Positions 44,618-55,096 of a stretch of 64,000 nt of DNA are shown here, piece by piece; positions within the stretch are counted from its first letter, which is position 1; every line of letters begins with the position of its first letter. Under the pieces are notes generated by a model, which was not told where the DNA came from, did not search any database, and saw nothing but the letters and a program-made list of their open reading frames with translations. The DNA is from Streptomyces clavuligerus. GTDB lineage: Bacteria > Actinomycetota > Actinomycetes > Streptomycetales > Streptomycetaceae. The position numbers and the translations under genes were made by a program. The DNA is taken from positions 3,658,001-3,722,000 of the forward strand of contig NZ_CP027858.1 in the NCBI RefSeq assembly GCF_005519465.1, in the 5' to 3' direction.

Positions 44618-46126
44618 CTAATACCGCCTCGGCGTCCAGACGACCTCACTTCCGTCCCCCCGCCGCACCACCCTCGTCCGCGACGACCCGACCAACAGAA
44701 TCGTCCGCATGTCGACCTCCTCGGGCACAAGCTCCGCCAGCCGCACGATCCGTACGCACTGCCCGTCGCCGCCGACATCCCGCGCCACCACGACCGGTGT
44801 GTCCGGGGCCCGGTGTTCGAGCAGCAGCTCACGCGCCTTGGCGACCTGCCAGGTCCGGCTGCGGGAGCCGGGGTTGTACAGGGCGAGCACGAGGTCCGCC
44901 GTCGCGGCGGCCCGCAGGCGTTCCGCGATGACCTCCCAGGGCTTGAGCCGGTCGGAGAGCGAGACGGTGGCGTAGTCGTGCCCGAGGGGCGCGCCCGCGG
45001 CCGCCGCCGCGGCGTTCGCGGCGGTCACTCCGGGCAGCACCCGGACGGGGACGTCCGCGTACTCCGGCTGCGACGCGACCTCCAGGACCGCCGTCGCCAT
45101 CGCGAAGACCCCGGGGTCGCCGCCGGAGACAACGGCGACGCTGCGCCCGCGCCGGGCGAGGTCGAGCGCGAACTCGGCCCGTTCGGACTCGACCTTGTTG
45201 TCGGAGCCGTGCCGCTGCTGACCGGGGCGTACGGGCACCCGGTCCAGGTAGGTCGTATAGCCGACGAGATCGTCCGCGGCGGCCAGCGCCCCCTTGGACT
45301 CGGGGGTGAGCCACAGCGGCCCGGCGGGCCCGGTGCCGACGACGACGACCTCGCCCCCCTCGGCGGCCCGGTGGTCACCGGCGTCGCCACCGAGACCGAC
45401 CCGGCTCGGCAGCACCGCCACCGAGAAGTACGGCACCGACTCCGCGTCCACGTCGGCCAGCCGGGCGGTGCGCTCCCCGTCCATGGTGGCCCGTTCCGCA
45501 TAACGCGCGTCGGCGAGCCGGCCGGAACGTTCCAGCGCCCGCCGCACCTTGGGGAACGTACGCCCCAGTTTCATCACCACGGCCGCGTCCGTCGCGGCGA
45601 GGCGCGCTGTGAGCTCCTCCTCGGGCAGGGTGCCGGGGAGGATCGTCAGCACCTCATCGCCCTCGACGAGCGGCGCGCCGAGCCGGGCCGCGGCCCCGCT
45701 CACGGAGGTGACCCCGGGGACGACCTCCGTCTCGTACCGGTCGGCGAGCCGCTTGTGCATGTGCATGTACGAGCCGTAGAAGAGCGGATCGCCCTCCGCG
45801 AGCACCGCGACCGTCCGCCCGGCGTCGAGGTGGACGGCCAGCCGGGCCGCCGCCTCGGTATAGAAGTCCTCCATGGCGCCCCGGTATCCGCCGGGGTGGT
45901 CGGTGGTCTCCGTGGTGACGGGGTAGACCAGCGCCTCTTCGACATGGTCGGGACGGATGTGCCGGGCGGCGATGGACCGCGCGATGGACCGTCCGTGCCG
46001 GGCGCTGTGGTACGCGATCACATCCGCGTCGGCGATGACCTCCACGGCGCGTACGGTCATCAGGGACGGGTCGCCGGGGCCGAGCCCCACCCCGTACAGC
46101 CGGCCGGTGGTCGTCGTCCCGCTCAT
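44618..46126 (-). CDS. cobIJ: Fused precorrin-2 C20- and precorrin-3B C17-methyltransferase
   Basis: The 502-residue protein joins two steps. The N-terminal CobI part ([62 protein letters not shown]) methylates precorrin-2 at C20. The C-terminal CobJ part ([73 protein letters not shown]) methylates C17 with ring contraction. Such fusions are usual in actinomycetes. The ATG at 46126 overlaps the cobH stop (ATGA). Confidence 0.95.
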   Translation of the reverse strand: MSGTTTTGRLYGVGLGPGDPSLMTVRAVEVIADADVIAYHSARHGRSIARSIAARHIRPDHVEEALVYPVTTETTDHPGGYRGAMEDFYTEAAARLAVHLDAGRTVAVLAEGDPLFYGSYMHMHKRLADRYETEVVPGVTSVSGAAARLGAPLVEGDEVLTILPGTLPEEELTARLAATDAAVVMKLGRTFPKVRRALERSGRLADARYAERATMDGERTARLADVDAESVPYFSVAVLPSRVGLGGDAGDHRAAEGGEVVVVGTGPAGPLWLTPESKGALAAADDLVGYTTYLDRVPVRPGQQRHGSDNKVESERAEFALDLARRGRSVAVVSGGDPGVFAMATAVLEVASQPEYADVPVRVLPGVTAANAAAAAAGAPLGHDYATVSLSDRLKPWEVIAERLRAAATADLVLALYNPGSRSRTWQVAKARELLLEHRAPDTPVVVARDVGGDGQCVRIVRLAELVPEEVDMRTILLVGSSRTRVVRRGDGSEVVWTPRRY

Positions 46127-46782
46127 TCTTCCTCGCTCGCGATCGCGTTCAGGGCGGCCGCCGCCATGGCGCTGCCACCGCGCCGCCCGCGCACGACCAG
46201 GTGGTCGAGGCCCAGGACATGCCCGGCCAGGGCGTCCTTCGACTCGGCGGCGCCGATGAAGCCTACGGGCACCCCGATGACGGCCGCGGGCCGAGGGGCG
46301 CCCTCCTCGATCATCTCCAGGAGCCGGAAGAGCGCGGTGGGGGCGTTGCCGACGGCGACGACCGCGCCGTCGAGCCGCTCCCGCCACAGCTCCAGCGCGG
46401 CGGCGCTGCGGGTGGTGCCGAGTCCGGCGGCGAGCGCGGGCACGGAGGGGTCGGAGAGTGTGCAGATCACCTCGTTGTCGGCGGGCAGCCGCTTGCGGGT
46501 GACCCCGCTGGCGACCATCTGCGCGTCGCAGAGGATCGGCGCACCGGCCCGCAGCGCGGCCCGCGCGCGGGAGACGACCTGCGGGCTGTAGGACAGATCG
46601 CGTACGAGATCGACCATCCCGCAGGCGTGGATCATCCGGACCGCCACCTGGCTGATGTCGGCGGGCAGGCCCGAGAGGTCCGCCTCGGCGCGGATGGTGG
46701 CAAAGGACTGGCGGTAGATGGCCGCCCCGTCCTTCTCGTAGTCGAACACGGTGTTCTCGCTGCTCTCGCTGATCGGGGTCAC
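46123..46782 (-). CDS. cobH: Precorrin-8X methylmutase
   Basis: CobH (CbiC) moves the C11 methyl to C12 to give hydrogenobyrinate. The 219 residues contain [27 protein letters not shown], whose His is the catalytic one in the family, [33 protein letters not shown] and the [16 protein letters not shown] block. GTG 46782 overlaps the cobG stop (GTGA), and its own stop overlaps cobIJ, so cobG-cobH-cobIJ form one tightly coupled operon. Confidence 0.96.
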   Translation of the reverse strand: MTPISESSENTVFDYEKDGAAIYRQSFATIRAEADLSGLPADISQVAVRMIHACGMVDLVRDLSYSPQVVSRARAALRAGAPILCDAQMVASGVTRKRLPADNEVICTLSDPSVPALAAGLGTTRSAAALELWRERLDGAVVAVGNAPTALFRLLEMIEEGAPRPAAVIGVPVGFIGAAESKDALAGHVLGLDHLVVRGRRGGSAMAAAALNAIASEEE

Positions 46783-48518
46783 CGCGCCCGGGTGGACGCG
46801 GACGGCGCCGGACGCGCCGTGGCCATCGTGACGGTGTCGCCCCCGGGGTCGGCGGCGGGGGTGGCGGTACGGGCCGCGGCGACGGCGTCGGAGAGTGCCG
46901 CCGGGGCGGCCCGGACCGGGGCGGCCCCGGCCCCGTCCGCAGCACTGTCCGTTCCGTCGCGGACGGTGGACACCCGGTACCCGTTCTCCTGGGCGACGAC
47001 GTCCACCCGGTCACCGGGCGGCCGTCCGCAGCGGCGCTCGCACCCGGACCAGTACACGGGGAGCGCGGCGACGGGGGCGGGCGCGGCGGTGGCGGTGGCG
47101 GTGAGCGTGACGACGGCCGCCGCGTCCGCGCGCACGTCGGCGAGGGACTTCGCGCAGCCGGGGCGTCCGGCACAGGCGCCCACGCCCCGCCAGGGCGAAC
47201 CGGGTCCGGTGACCAGTCCGGCGGCGGAGAGCCGGGCGAGCCGCCCGGGGCCGTGGGCGGTGCCGACGGCGGGGACGAGGACGCCGCGCCAGGGGGTGAG
47301 CCGCAGCTCGCCCCGGCCGTCCCGGCGGGCGCACTCGGTGAGCAGCCGCCACTGTGCACCGGTGATCCGTCCGAAAGGAGCCTGGACGGAGAGGGTGACG
47401 TCGGCTGCCGACGGACCGGGGATCAGGCCGGGGACGGGCCCTTCGGCGACGGACCACGTTCCCGCCGCACCCGCACCCGCACCCGCATGGCCACCCGCAC
47501 CCGCACTGCCACTCGCGCTGATATCCGGCATATCCGGATCAGTGCACACCGTCACACCGTCATGACGCAACCGTTCCCTGACCGTCCGCACCAGCCCGGC
47601 TCCGCCATCGCCGAGTTCGGCGATGCGCCAGACACCCCGACGCCGACCGGATTCGGCCACGGCGCCCGTCGTCACCGCGCCCGTCGCCACGGCGTCCAGG
47701 AAGGCAGCGGCCGCTGTGGTCGCGGCTCGTACCGCCGCCGCTCCGGGCACCCGGAGAACATCGCCCCCCTGCCCCAGCCGGACCAGGGCGAAACCCCCTT
47801 GGGCCGCAGTGAGTGTCACATCCGCGCCGAGGGAGAGCACATCGCCGCGCCCGTCGTCGAGCGCGAAGAGGAAGCGCCCGGAGAGAGCCGCGAGCGGGCC
47901 CCCGGCGCACAGCGCGGCGTCGAGCTGCCGCAGCCAGGGCCCCACATCGGCGTGCCCGCGTCCGTCGAGTCCGGAGAGCGGGGTGGCGACGACGTTCCGT
48001 ATCCGTTCCTGGCGGGGCGACGGCAGCAGCCCGGCCGCGCCGAGGAGCTCCGCCAACTCTCCCCCGCAGCCCTCGCGGAGCCCGCGCAGTTGCACATTGC
48101 CCCGAGAGGTGAGGTGCAACGAGCCGTCGCCGAGCCGCAGCGCGGCGTCGGCCAGCGCGTCCGCCTGCCGGAGCCCGAGCAGCCCCCCGGGCACCCGGAC
48201 CCGGGCGAGCGCGCCGTCGTCGGCGGAGTGCAGCCGCAGCGCGCCGGGACAGGCGTCGCCCTGGGCACGGGTGCGGGGATCACGACCGCGACCGGCACCG
48301 GCGGACGCATCGCCCCCGGCGGGCGGATCGGCGAGGGAACCGGCAGGGGAATCGGCGGGCGCATCGCCAAGGGAACCGGCAGGGACAGCGGGAAAGGAAC
48401 CGACGGGGGACCCGGCGGAGGAGTCGCCCCCCGCGCCGCCGCCTCCGGCACCGACCCCACCGTCGGCATCGGTACCGCCGTCGGCACGGGCGGGAGGCAT
48501 GGACATGGCGGCGAGCAT
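46779..48518 (-). CDS. cobG: Precorrin-3B synthase
   Basis: CobG uses oxygen and an iron-sulfur/sirohaem-type reductase fold for the hydroxylation and lactone step before ring contraction. The 579-residue protein has the two ferredoxin-like halves ([33 protein letters not shown]) and the [4Fe-4S] cysteine pattern ([15 protein letters not shown], later GCERRCGRP). The first 75 residues are a Gly/Ala/Asp/Pro-rich repeat tail and a second Gly/Ala/His insert ([10 protein letters not shown]) lies mid-protein. The start is taken at ATG 48518 after GGAG; ATGs at 48506 and 48500 are alternatives. It is divergent from cobN. Confidence 0.92.
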   Translation of the reverse strand: MLAAMSMPPARADGGTDADGGVGAGGGGAGGDSSAGSPVGSFPAVPAGSLGDAPADSPAGSLADPPAGGDASAGAGRGRDPRTRAQGDACPGALRLHSADDGALARVRVPGGLLGLRQADALADAALRLGDGSLHLTSRGNVQLRGLREGCGGELAELLGAAGLLPSPRQERIRNVVATPLSGLDGRGHADVGPWLRQLDAALCAGGPLAALSGRFLFALDDGRGDVLSLGADVTLTAAQGGFALVRLGQGGDVLRVPGAAAVRAATTAAAAFLDAVATGAVTTGAVAESGRRRGVWRIAELGDGGAGLVRTVRERLRHDGVTVCTDPDMPDISASGSAGAGGHAGAGAGAAGTWSVAEGPVPGLIPGPSAADVTLSVQAPFGRITGAQWRLLTECARRDGRGELRLTPWRGVLVPAVGTAHGPGRLARLSAAGLVTGPGSPWRGVGACAGRPGCAKSLADVRADAAAVVTLTATATAAPAPVAALPVYWSGCERRCGRPPGDRVDVVAQENGYRVSTVRDGTDSAADGAGAAPVRAAPAALSDAVAAARTATPAADPGGDTVTMATARPAPSASTRAR

Positions 48519-48879
48519 ACCGACGGCTCCGACGGCCCCGGCGGGCCCCGCCCCGTGCCGCACCACCCCCGCCCACCCCGCCGGTGGACCCCACCCCGCC
48601 GGTGACCCCACCAGGCCACCCCGCCCACCGGGCTGCCGCCGGGACTGCCGCCGGGACTGCCGCCGGGGTGCCGCCGTGGGTGCCGACGAGGCCACCCGCG
48701 GAGACGGGACGGGGCACCCGCGAAGACGCGCGCCGGGACCGCCGCACCCACCCGTCACCCCGTCCGCCCCCCTCTCGTCCGCCCCCTCGTCCAGCGCCTT
48801 CGCCCGCCTCGCCTCCCCTGTCGCCCACCTGCACCGTTGCCCGCATCACCCACCCCGTTCGGCGGTCCGGGCCCGTACG
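48519..48879. promoter_or_regulatory. Divergent region between cobG and cobN
   Basis: About 360 bp between the cobG start and the cobN riboswitch. It contains short direct repeats (gggactgccgcc near 48640-48665 and caccccgccgg near 48580-48600). No B12-box is visible on the minus strand, so cobG-cobH-cobIJ do not seem to have their own riboswitch in this stretch. Confidence 0.45.
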
Positions 48880-49015
48880 ATGGCTCCCGGCGGATCACCC
48901 GGTCCGCCTTCGCCGGAGACGGCGTAAGGGGAGGAAGCCCGGTGCGACTCCGGCGCGGTCCCGCCACTGTGAACCCGGCCCGGTGGCCGGGTGAGCCAGG
49001 AACTCCCGCCGTCCG
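48880..49015 (+). ncRNA. Cobalamin riboswitch upstream of cobN
   Basis: The leader carries the conserved adenosylcobalamin riboswitch core: gaggaagcccggtgcgactc (48931-48950), then cgcggtcccgccactgtga to 48972, a variable hairpin (cccggcccggtggccgggt), and the B12 box agccaggaactc at 48994-49005. A small hairpin (cggggcgcggaaaccccg, 49024-49041) sits right at the cobN ribosome site gaggaagg (49041-49048), so control is probably at translation start. With high B12, cobN expression should fall. The outer ends are approximate. Confidence 0.93.
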
Positions 49016-49059
49016 ACACCGCCCGGGGCGCGGAAACCCCGAGGAAGGCCAGACGTCGC

Positions 49060-52000
49060 ATGCATCAGCCGTCCGGGGAGCACACCGCCCCGCACCCGCA
49101 CGAGATCCTGCTTCTGTCGACCTCCGACACCGATCTGCTGAGCGCGCGCGCCGCGGCGGGTCCGGTCCCGTACCGCTTCGCGAACCCCGCGCGGCTGCCG
49201 CTGGACGACCTCCCCGCCCTGCTGGAGGGGGTGGGCCTGGTCGTCGTCCGGCTCCTCGGCGGGGTGCGCGCCTGGCAGGAAGGGCTCGACCGGCTGATCG
49301 GGAGCGGACTCCCGGTGGTGGTGCTCACCGGTGAGCAGGCGCCCGACGCCCAGTTGATGGAGGCGTCCACCGTCCCCGTGGGCCTCGCGGCCGAGGCGCA
49401 CGCGTATCTCGCGCACGGCGGCCCGGCCAACCTCGAACAGCTCGCCCGCTTCCTGTCGGACACGGTGCTGCTGACGGGCCACGGCTTCGAGCCCCCGTCC
49501 CCGGCGCCGACCTGGGGCCCGCTGGAGCGCGAGCCCGGCACCCCCGCCGCGCCCCCCGGGGCGGACGGCGTGACCCCCGTCATCGCGGTCCTCTACTACC
49601 GCGCCCACCACATGAGCGGGAACACCGCCTTCGTCCACACCCTGTGCACGGAGATCGAGCGCGCGGGCGCCTGTCCGCTCCCGCTCTACGTGGCCTCGCT
49701 GCGCGCGCCCGAGCCCGAGCTGATCGACGCCCTGCGCGCGGCCGACGCGATCGTCACCACCGTGCTCGCCGCGGGCGGCACCCGCCCCGCCGACGCCTCC
49801 GCCGGCGGGGACGACGAGTCCTGGGACGCGGGCGCGCTGACCCGTCTCGACATCCCCGTCCTCCAGGCGCTCTGCCTCACCGGATCCCGCGCCGCCTGGG
49901 AGGAGAACGACGAGGGCGTCTCGCCGCTGGACGCCGCCAGCCAGATCGCCGTGCCGGAGTTCGACGGCCGCCTGATCACCGTCCCGTTCTCCTTCAAGGA
50001 GGTCGACGAGGACGGCCTCCCGGCCTATGTCGCGGACGAGGAGCGCGCGGCGCGCGTCGCGGGCATCGCGGTGCGCCACGCCCGGCTGCGCCATGTCCCG
50101 GCCGCCCGCAAGCGACTGGCGCTGGTGCTCTCCGCGTACCCCACCAAGCACTCCCGTATCGGCAACGCGGTCGGGCTCGACACCCCGGCCAGCGCCGTCG
50201 CGCTGCTGCGCCGGCTGATCGCGGAGGGGTACGACTTCGGCCCCGGGGACGAGATCCCGGGCCTGCTCTCCGGCGACGGCGACGAGCTGATCCGCGCGCT
50301 GATCGACGCGGGCGGCCACGACCAGGAGTGGCTGACGGAGGAGCAGCTCGCCGCCAACCCGGTCCGCATCCCGGCGGCGGACTACCGGCGCTGGTACGCC
50401 ACGCTCCCCGCCGCCCTGCGCGAGCAGGTCGAGGAGCACTGGGGCCCGCCGCCGGGCGAGATGTTCGTGGACCGCAGCGCCAACCCCGAGGGCGACATCG
50501 TGCTCGCCGCGCTGCGCCGGGGGAATCTGCTGATCCTGATCCAGCCGCCGCGCGGCTTCGGCGAGAACCCGATCGCGATCTACCACGACCCCGATCTGCC
50601 GCCCTCGCACCACTATCTCGCCGCCTACCGCTGGATAGCGGCCCCGGCCGCGGACGGCGGCTTCGGCGCGGACGCGATGATCCACCTCGGCAAGCACGGC
50701 AATCTGGAGTGGCTGCCGGGCAAGAACGCCGGTCTCTCCGCCGCCTGCGGCCCCGACGCCGCCCTCGGCGATCTGCCGCTCGTCTACCCGTTCCTGGTGA
50801 ACGACCCGGGCGAGGGCACCCAGGCCAAGCGCCGGGCGCACGCGACCCTCGTGGACCATCTGGTGCCGCCGATGGCCCGCGCCGACTCGTACGGGGACAT
50901 CGCCCGGCTGGAGCAGCTCCTCGACGAGTACGCGCAGATCTCGTCCATGGACCCGGCGAAGCTGCCCGCGATCCGGGCGCAGATCTGGACGCTGATCCAG
51001 GCGGCGAGGCTCGATCACGACCTCGGTCTGGAGAACCGGCCGGACGACGACGGCTTCGACGACTTCCTCCTCCATGTGGACGGCTGGCTCTGCGAGATCA
51101 AGGACGTCCAGATCCGGGACGGCCTCCATGTCCTCGGCTCCGCGCCGAGCGGCGCCGACCGGGTCAATCTGATCCTGGCGATCCTGCGCGCCCGGCAGAT
51201 CTGGGGCGGTACGACCGCGCTCCCGGGGCTGCGGGAGGCGCTGGGCCTGGACGAGTCGGCGGCGAACCGCACGGCGGCCGACGAGGCCGAGGAGCGGGCC
51301 CGCGCCCTGGTCCAGGCGATGGACGACGCGGACTGGGACCTCTCCGCCCTGCCGTCCGATGCGAACGACCAGGTCAGGGCGGTGCTGGAGTTCGCGGCCC
51401 GTGAGGTCGCCCCGCGCCTCGCGGCGACGACCGCCGAACTGGACCACACCGTGCACGCCCTGAACGGCGGCTTCGTCCCGGCGGGCCCCTCGGGCTCCCC
51501 GCTGCGCGGCCTGGTCAACGTCCTGCCGACGGGCCGCAACTTCTACTCCGTCGACCCCAAGGCCGTCCCCTCCCGGCTCGCCTGGGAGACCGGCCAGGCC
51601 CTCGCTGACTCCCTCCTCACCCGCTACCGCGACGACAACGGCGCCTGGCCGACGTCCGTGGGGCTCTCCCTGTGGGGGACGAGCGCGATGCGCACCGCGG
51701 GCGACGACGTGGCGGAGGCCCTGGCCCTGCTCGGCATCCGGCCCGTCTGGGACGACGCCTCCCGCCGGGTCACCGGCCTGGAGCCGATCCCGCTCGCCGA
51801 ACTGGGCCGCCCCCGGGTCGATGTGACCCTCCGTATCTCCGGTTTCTTCCGGGACGCCTTCCCGCACACCATCGGACTCCTCGACGACGCCGTCCGCCTG
51901 GCGGCCTCGCTGGACGAGTCGGACGAGGACAACCACGTCCGCGCCCACACCCGGGCCGACCTCGCCGAACACGGTGACGAGCGGCGCGCCACCACCCGTA

Positions 52001-52719
52001 TCTTCGGCTCCCGGCCGGGCACCTACGGGGCGGGCCTGCTCCAGCTCATCGACTCCCGCGACTGGCGCACCGACGCCGACCTCGCCGAGGTGTACACGGT
52101 CTGGGGCGGCTATGCGTACGGCCGTGAGCTGGACGGACGCCCCGCGCGCGCCGAGATGGAGACGGCGTACAAGCGCATCGCGGTCGCGGCGAAGAACACC
52201 GACACCCGCGAGCACGACATCGCCGACTCCGACGACTACTTCCAGTACCACGGCGGCATGGTCGCCACCGTCCGCGCCCTGCGCGGCACCGCCCCCGAGG
52301 CGTACATCGGCGACTCCACCCGCCCGGAGACGGTGCGCACCCGCACCCTGGTCGAGGAGACGTCCCGCGTCTTCCGCGCCCGCGTCGTCAACCCCAAGTG
52401 GATCGAGGCGATGCGCCGCCACGGCTACAAGGGCGCCTTCGAACTCGCCGCGACCGTCGACTACCTCTTCGGCTACGACGCCACCACCGGCGTCGTAGCC
52501 GACTGGATGTACGACAAGCTCACCGAGACCTACGTCCTCGACCCGGAGAACCGCGCCTTCCTGGAGCAGGCCAACCCCTGGGCCCTCCACGGCATCGCCG
52601 AACGCCTCCTGGAGGCGGAGTCCCGCGGCATGTGGGCCAAGCCCGACCCCGCCGTCCTGGCGGCCCTCCGCCAGGCGTACCTCGAATCCGAGGGCAATCT
52701 GGAGTCCGACGAGTCCTGA
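49060..52719 (+). CDS. cobN: Cobaltochelatase subunit CobN
   Basis: CobN is the large subunit of the ATP-dependent chelatase that inserts cobalt into hydrogenobyrinic acid a,c-diamide, working with an AAA-type partner complex not found in this window. The 1219 residues match the family: VIAVLYYRAHHMSGNTAFVH, RKRLALVLSAYPTKHSRIGNAVGLDTPAS, IYHDPDLPPSHHYLAAYRW, MIHLGKHGNLEWLPGKNAGLS, YPFLVNDPGEGTQAKRR and, near the C-terminus, DYLFGYDATTGVVADWMYD. ATG 49060 follows GAGGAAGG; longer in-frame starts upstream lie inside the riboswitch. It is followed by a perfect terminator. Confidence 0.97.
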   Translation: MHQPSGEHTAPHPHEILLLSTSDTDLLSARAAAGPVPYRFANPARLPLDDLPALLEGVGLVVVRLLGGVRAWQEGLDRLIGSGLPVVVLTGEQAPDAQLMEASTVPVGLAAEAHAYLAHGGPANLEQLARFLSDTVLLTGHGFEPPSPAPTWGPLEREPGTPAAPPGADGVTPVIAVLYYRAHHMSGNTAFVHTLCTEIERAGACPLPLYVASLRAPEPELIDALRAADAIVTTVLAAGGTRPADASAGGDDESWDAGALTRLDIPVLQALCLTGSRAAWEENDEGVSPLDAASQIAVPEFDGRLITVPFSFKEVDEDGLPAYVADEERAARVAGIAVRHARLRHVPAARKRLALVLSAYPTKHSRIGNAVGLDTPASAVALLRRLIAEGYDFGPGDEIPGLLSGDGDELIRALIDAGGHDQEWLTEEQLAANPVRIPAADYRRWYATLPAALREQVEEHWGPPPGEMFVDRSANPEGDIVLAALRRGNLLILIQPPRGFGENPIAIYHDPDLPPSHHYLAAYRWIAAPAADGGFGADAMIHLGKHGNLEWLPGKNAGLSAACGPDAALGDLPLVYPFLVNDPGEGTQAKRRAHATLVDHLVPPMARADSYGDIARLEQLLDEYAQISSMDPAKLPAIRAQIWTLIQAARLDHDLGLENRPDDDGFDDFLLHVDGWLCEIKDVQIRDGLHVLGSAPSGADRVNLILAILRARQIWGGTTALPGLREALGLDESAANRTAADEAEERARALVQAMDDADWDLSALPSDANDQVRAVLEFAAREVAPRLAATTAELDHTVHALNGGFVPAGPSGSPLRGLVNVLPTGRNFYSVDPKAVPSRLAWETGQALADSLLTRYRDDNGAWPTSVGLSLWGTSAMRTAGDDVAEALALLGIRPVWDDASRRVTGLEPIPLAELGRPRVDVTLRISGFFRDAFPHTIGLLDDAVRLAASLDESDEDNHVRAHTRADLAEHGDERRATTRIFGSRPGTYGAGLLQLIDSRDWRTDADLAEVYTVWGGYAYGRELDGRPARAEMETAYKRIAVAAKNTDTREHDIADSDDYFQYHGGMVATVRALRGTAPEAYIGDSTRPETVRTRTLVEETSRVFRARVVNPKWIEAMRRHGYKGAFELAATVDYLFGYDATTGVVADWMYDKLTETYVLDPENRAFLEQANPWALHGIAERLLEAESRGMWAKPDPAVLAALRQAYLESEGNLESDES

Positions 52720-52730
52720 CCGCGCAGGAT

Positions 52731-52763
52731 GGGCGGCGGACCGTGGCGAACGGTCCGCCGCCC
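52731..52763 (+). terminator. cobN terminator, 14-bp perfect stem
   Basis: gggcggcggaccgt (52731-52744) pairs perfectly with 52750-52763 around the loop ggcga, starting 12 bp after the cobN stop. It isolates the downstream XRE-TIR operon from cobN transcription. Confidence 0.85.
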
Positions 52764-52991
52764 AACTGTTTCCGTCGCGTGCAGGCGACGGCGCTTTTTC
52801 CCTTGCAGAGCCATGAGTGCGCGCCGGTGCCGAAACCACGCGCCTTTATTGGCAACGGGCAACCCTTCAGGACCGCGGGCGTGGGGACATTCTTCGTGCC
52901 AGACTCATGGCTGGAACGGCGGGGCCGCGCCGAATCCCCACCCTCATCCCTCATCGTTGGACGATGTATGCCCTGCAAGGAGCATGTTGGC
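52764..52991 (+). promoter_or_regulatory. Promoter region of the XRE-TIR operon
   Basis: The region is less G+C-rich than the DNA before it. A perfect 6-bp inverted repeat (catcgt-tgg-acgatg) at 52952-52966 lies 26 bp before the regulator start and could be its own operator. AAGGAG for the regulator is at 52977-52982. Confidence 0.4.
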
Positions 52992-54254
52992 ATGAGCGCG
53001 TCATTAGTTTTTGGTCCGGAAATGCGACGTCTACGGCAGGAACGGGGAATATCCCTCAGGGAGTTCGCCACCTTGGTGGGGTATCACAAAGCTCATCTCA
53101 GCAAGGTCGAGCGGGGTCTGCGGCGGGCCTCGGTCCATCTGGCCCGGCGGGCCGACTCCACACTGAACGCAGATGGCCGATTACAGTCCCTGGCCGAGAA
53201 ATCGTCTGCCCGGAGCAGTGGGGACACCACAGGTGGACGGCGCGGAGTGGGCCGTCGGGAGCTGCTCGCCGCCGGGACGGGAACTCTGTTGGGGAGCGGG
53301 ACACTGACCGGCCTCGCCCCGACCCCGACCGCGGTCGAACACCTCCGGGACGAGGAAGGCGGCGTCGTGGCTGCCTTCCGCGCACAGCTCGACCAGATGC
53401 GGCAGTTGGGCCAGCGGACCGATCCGGCCCTGCTCCTGCCGCTGCTGAAGACCCAGACCCACACCGTGACCGAGTTTGCCGCCCGGGGAGGGGCCGGGGC
53501 GAGATCTCAGCTCCTCGTCCTCGCCGCCCGTTTCGCGGAGTACGCCGGGTGGATGGCACAGGAGAGCGGTGACACCGAGACCGCGCTCACGTGGACGGCG
53601 GACGCTGTCGCCCTGGCCCAGGCAGGCGGAGACCGTGCTCTCTCCTCGTATGCGCTGGTACGACGTGCTCTGGTCACCTTTTACGCCGGCGAGGCACAGC
53701 ACACCGTCGACCTTGCCAGGGGGGCACAGGACAGCGGGCTGCCGCCCAGAATCCGTGCGCTCGCAGCGCAGCGTGAGGCACAGGGTCATGCTCTGGCCGG
53801 AGATGAACACGCCTGTCGGGAGAGCCTCGACCGTGCCCGGCTGCTCTTCACCTCTGCGTTCCATGAGCGCGACCCCGGGCCCGTGATCGGCACCTCTCAT
53901 CTGTCCGACCCCGTGACCATGATCACCGGCTGGTGCCTTCACGATCTCGGAAGGCCCCGAGAAGCCGCCGAAGTGCTGGACCGGGAATGCCTCCGTGTTC
54001 CCCGGCAGGCGTTCCGCACACGGACGAGATACGGACTGCGGCGGGCGCTGGCCCATGTTGCGAACGGTGAGATCGAGCATGGCTGCGATATCGCAGGAGA
54101 ACTGCTCGACATCGTCGCCACCGCGCCGTCCGCCACGGTTCGAACGGACCTCTCCCGGCTCGCTCGGGAACTGACACGGTTCCGTGCCAACCGGGCTGTC
54201 CGTGACCTCCAGCCTGCGCTGGCACTGGCACTCAGGCCCGCCGCCGCTCGCTGA
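52992..54254 (+). CDS. XRE-type helix-turn-helix regulator with TPR-like C-terminus
   Basis: The 420-residue protein begins with an XRE helix-turn-helix (FGPEMRRLRQERGISLREFATLVGYHKAHLSKVERG, residues about 8-43). A short basic linker with RRELLAAGTGTLLGSG follows, then about 280 residues of helical TPR-like repeats (ALTWTADAVALAQAGGDRALSSYALVRRA; RIRALAAQREAQGHALAGDEHACRESLDRA). This layout is common in Streptomyces regulators. ATG 52992 is chosen because AAGGAG precedes it; an upstream in-frame ATG at 52968 is less likely. It heads the operon with the TIR gene, 50 bp away, and may control it. Confidence 0.87.
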   Translation: MSASLVFGPEMRRLRQERGISLREFATLVGYHKAHLSKVERGLRRASVHLARRADSTLNADGRLQSLAEKSSARSSGDTTGGRRGVGRRELLAAGTGTLLGSGTLTGLAPTPTAVEHLRDEEGGVVAAFRAQLDQMRQLGQRTDPALLLPLLKTQTHTVTEFAARGGAGARSQLLVLAARFAEYAGWMAQESGDTETALTWTADAVALAQAGGDRALSSYALVRRALVTFYAGEAQHTVDLARGAQDSGLPPRIRALAAQREAQGHALAGDEHACRESLDRARLLFTSAFHERDPGPVIGTSHLSDPVTMITGWCLHDLGRPREAAEVLDRECLRVPRQAFRTRTRYGLRRALAHVANGEIEHGCDIAGELLDIVATAPSATVRTDLSRLARELTRFRANRAVRDLQPALALALRPAAAR

Positions 54255-54304
54255 GAGAACCGCGGCACCACGACGACACCCCGACACAGAACAAGGAGTC
54301 GAGC

Positions 54305-55096
54305 ATGCCCGACGTATTCGTGAACTACCGCACCGGGGACGAAGAGGCCACAGCCACCTTGATCGAGCACGAGCTGTCCCGCCGTTTCGGCAGCGACCGC
54401 GTGTTCCGGGCCAGCAAGTCGATCCCACCCGGTCAGCGGTACCCGCAGGAGCTGCTCACGGCCGTCCGCCGCAGCAGTGCCGTACTGGTGGTGATCGGCG
54501 AGCGTTGGGCCGAGGCGAAATCCAGGAACGGCGGACGGGCGCTGGACGACCCGGAGGACTGGATTCGACGGGAGATCCTGACAGCACTGGAGAGCAGTGC
54601 CCTGATCATCCCTGTTCTGGTGGGCCGGGCCACTCGCCTGGACAGTGAAGCCCTTCCACCCGAACTCGCGGACCTGGCGGACTACCAGTACTGCCGGTTC
54701 AGTCACCGTAACTCTCGGAGCGACCTCACCCGGTTGGCAAATGACCTCGCCGACCTGGTGCCTCAACTGGCGGCTGCCGACAGTGACCGGCCACATCCGC
54801 CCGAGGAGCCGACGACCGCACCAGTAGGCAACACGGCCGGAGAGGTCCGGGGCACCCAGAGCCATGCCCGCGATGTCAGCCATCGGTTACGGGGCAGCAT
54901 CGGCCACCTCGCCGGAGACCTGGGTACCTTCGTCAACGAACCCCGGGGGCCGGTCCACACCGGCCAGGGCGAGCAGCACAACGGTCCTCGGTTCTCCGGA
55001 GACGGGATGGGTGTCAGCTATGTCGCGGGGGACAACTCCGGCACGGTGCAGCAGTCCTCGGGCCGTGAGCCACGCCACGAGGACGAGGGCCGGTGA
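54305..55096 (+). CDS. TIR-domain protein (putative NAD-hydrolysing effector) with paired tail motif
   Basis: Residues 1-155 form a TIR domain: DVFVNYRTGDEEATATLIEHEL (strand A/helix A), RVFRASKSIPPGQRYPQELL (BB-loop region), AVLVVIGERWAEA (strand C) and DPEDWIRREILTAL, in which Trp86 and Glu90 match the W-x-x-x-E of catalytic TIR enzymes. ALIIPVLVGRATRLDSEALP and LADYQYCRFSHR complete the fold. After a linker, the C-terminal tail carries TFVNEPRGPVHTGQGEQHN (residues 208-226), which recurs at the start of the next protein. AAGGAG precedes the ATG. It probably cleaves NAD+ or makes a nucleotide signal when activated; this is inferred. Confidence 0.88.
   Translation: MPDVFVNYRTGDEEATATLIEHELSRRFGSDRVFRASKSIPPGQRYPQELLTAVRRSSAVLVVIGERWAEAKSRNGGRALDDPEDWIRREILTALESSALIIPVLVGRATRLDSEALPPELADLADYQYCRFSHRNSRSDLTRLANDLADLVPQLAAADSDRPHPPEEPTTAPVGNTAGEVRGTQSHARDVSHRLRGSIGHLAGDLGTFVNEPRGPVHTGQGEQHNGPRFSGDGMGVSYVAGDNSGTVQQSSGREPRHEDEGR

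Noticed and set aside
48895..52839. 1314-codon minus-strand open frame opposite cobN
   Set aside because: It is antisense to the certain cobN gene and to the riboswitch and has no recognisable motif.
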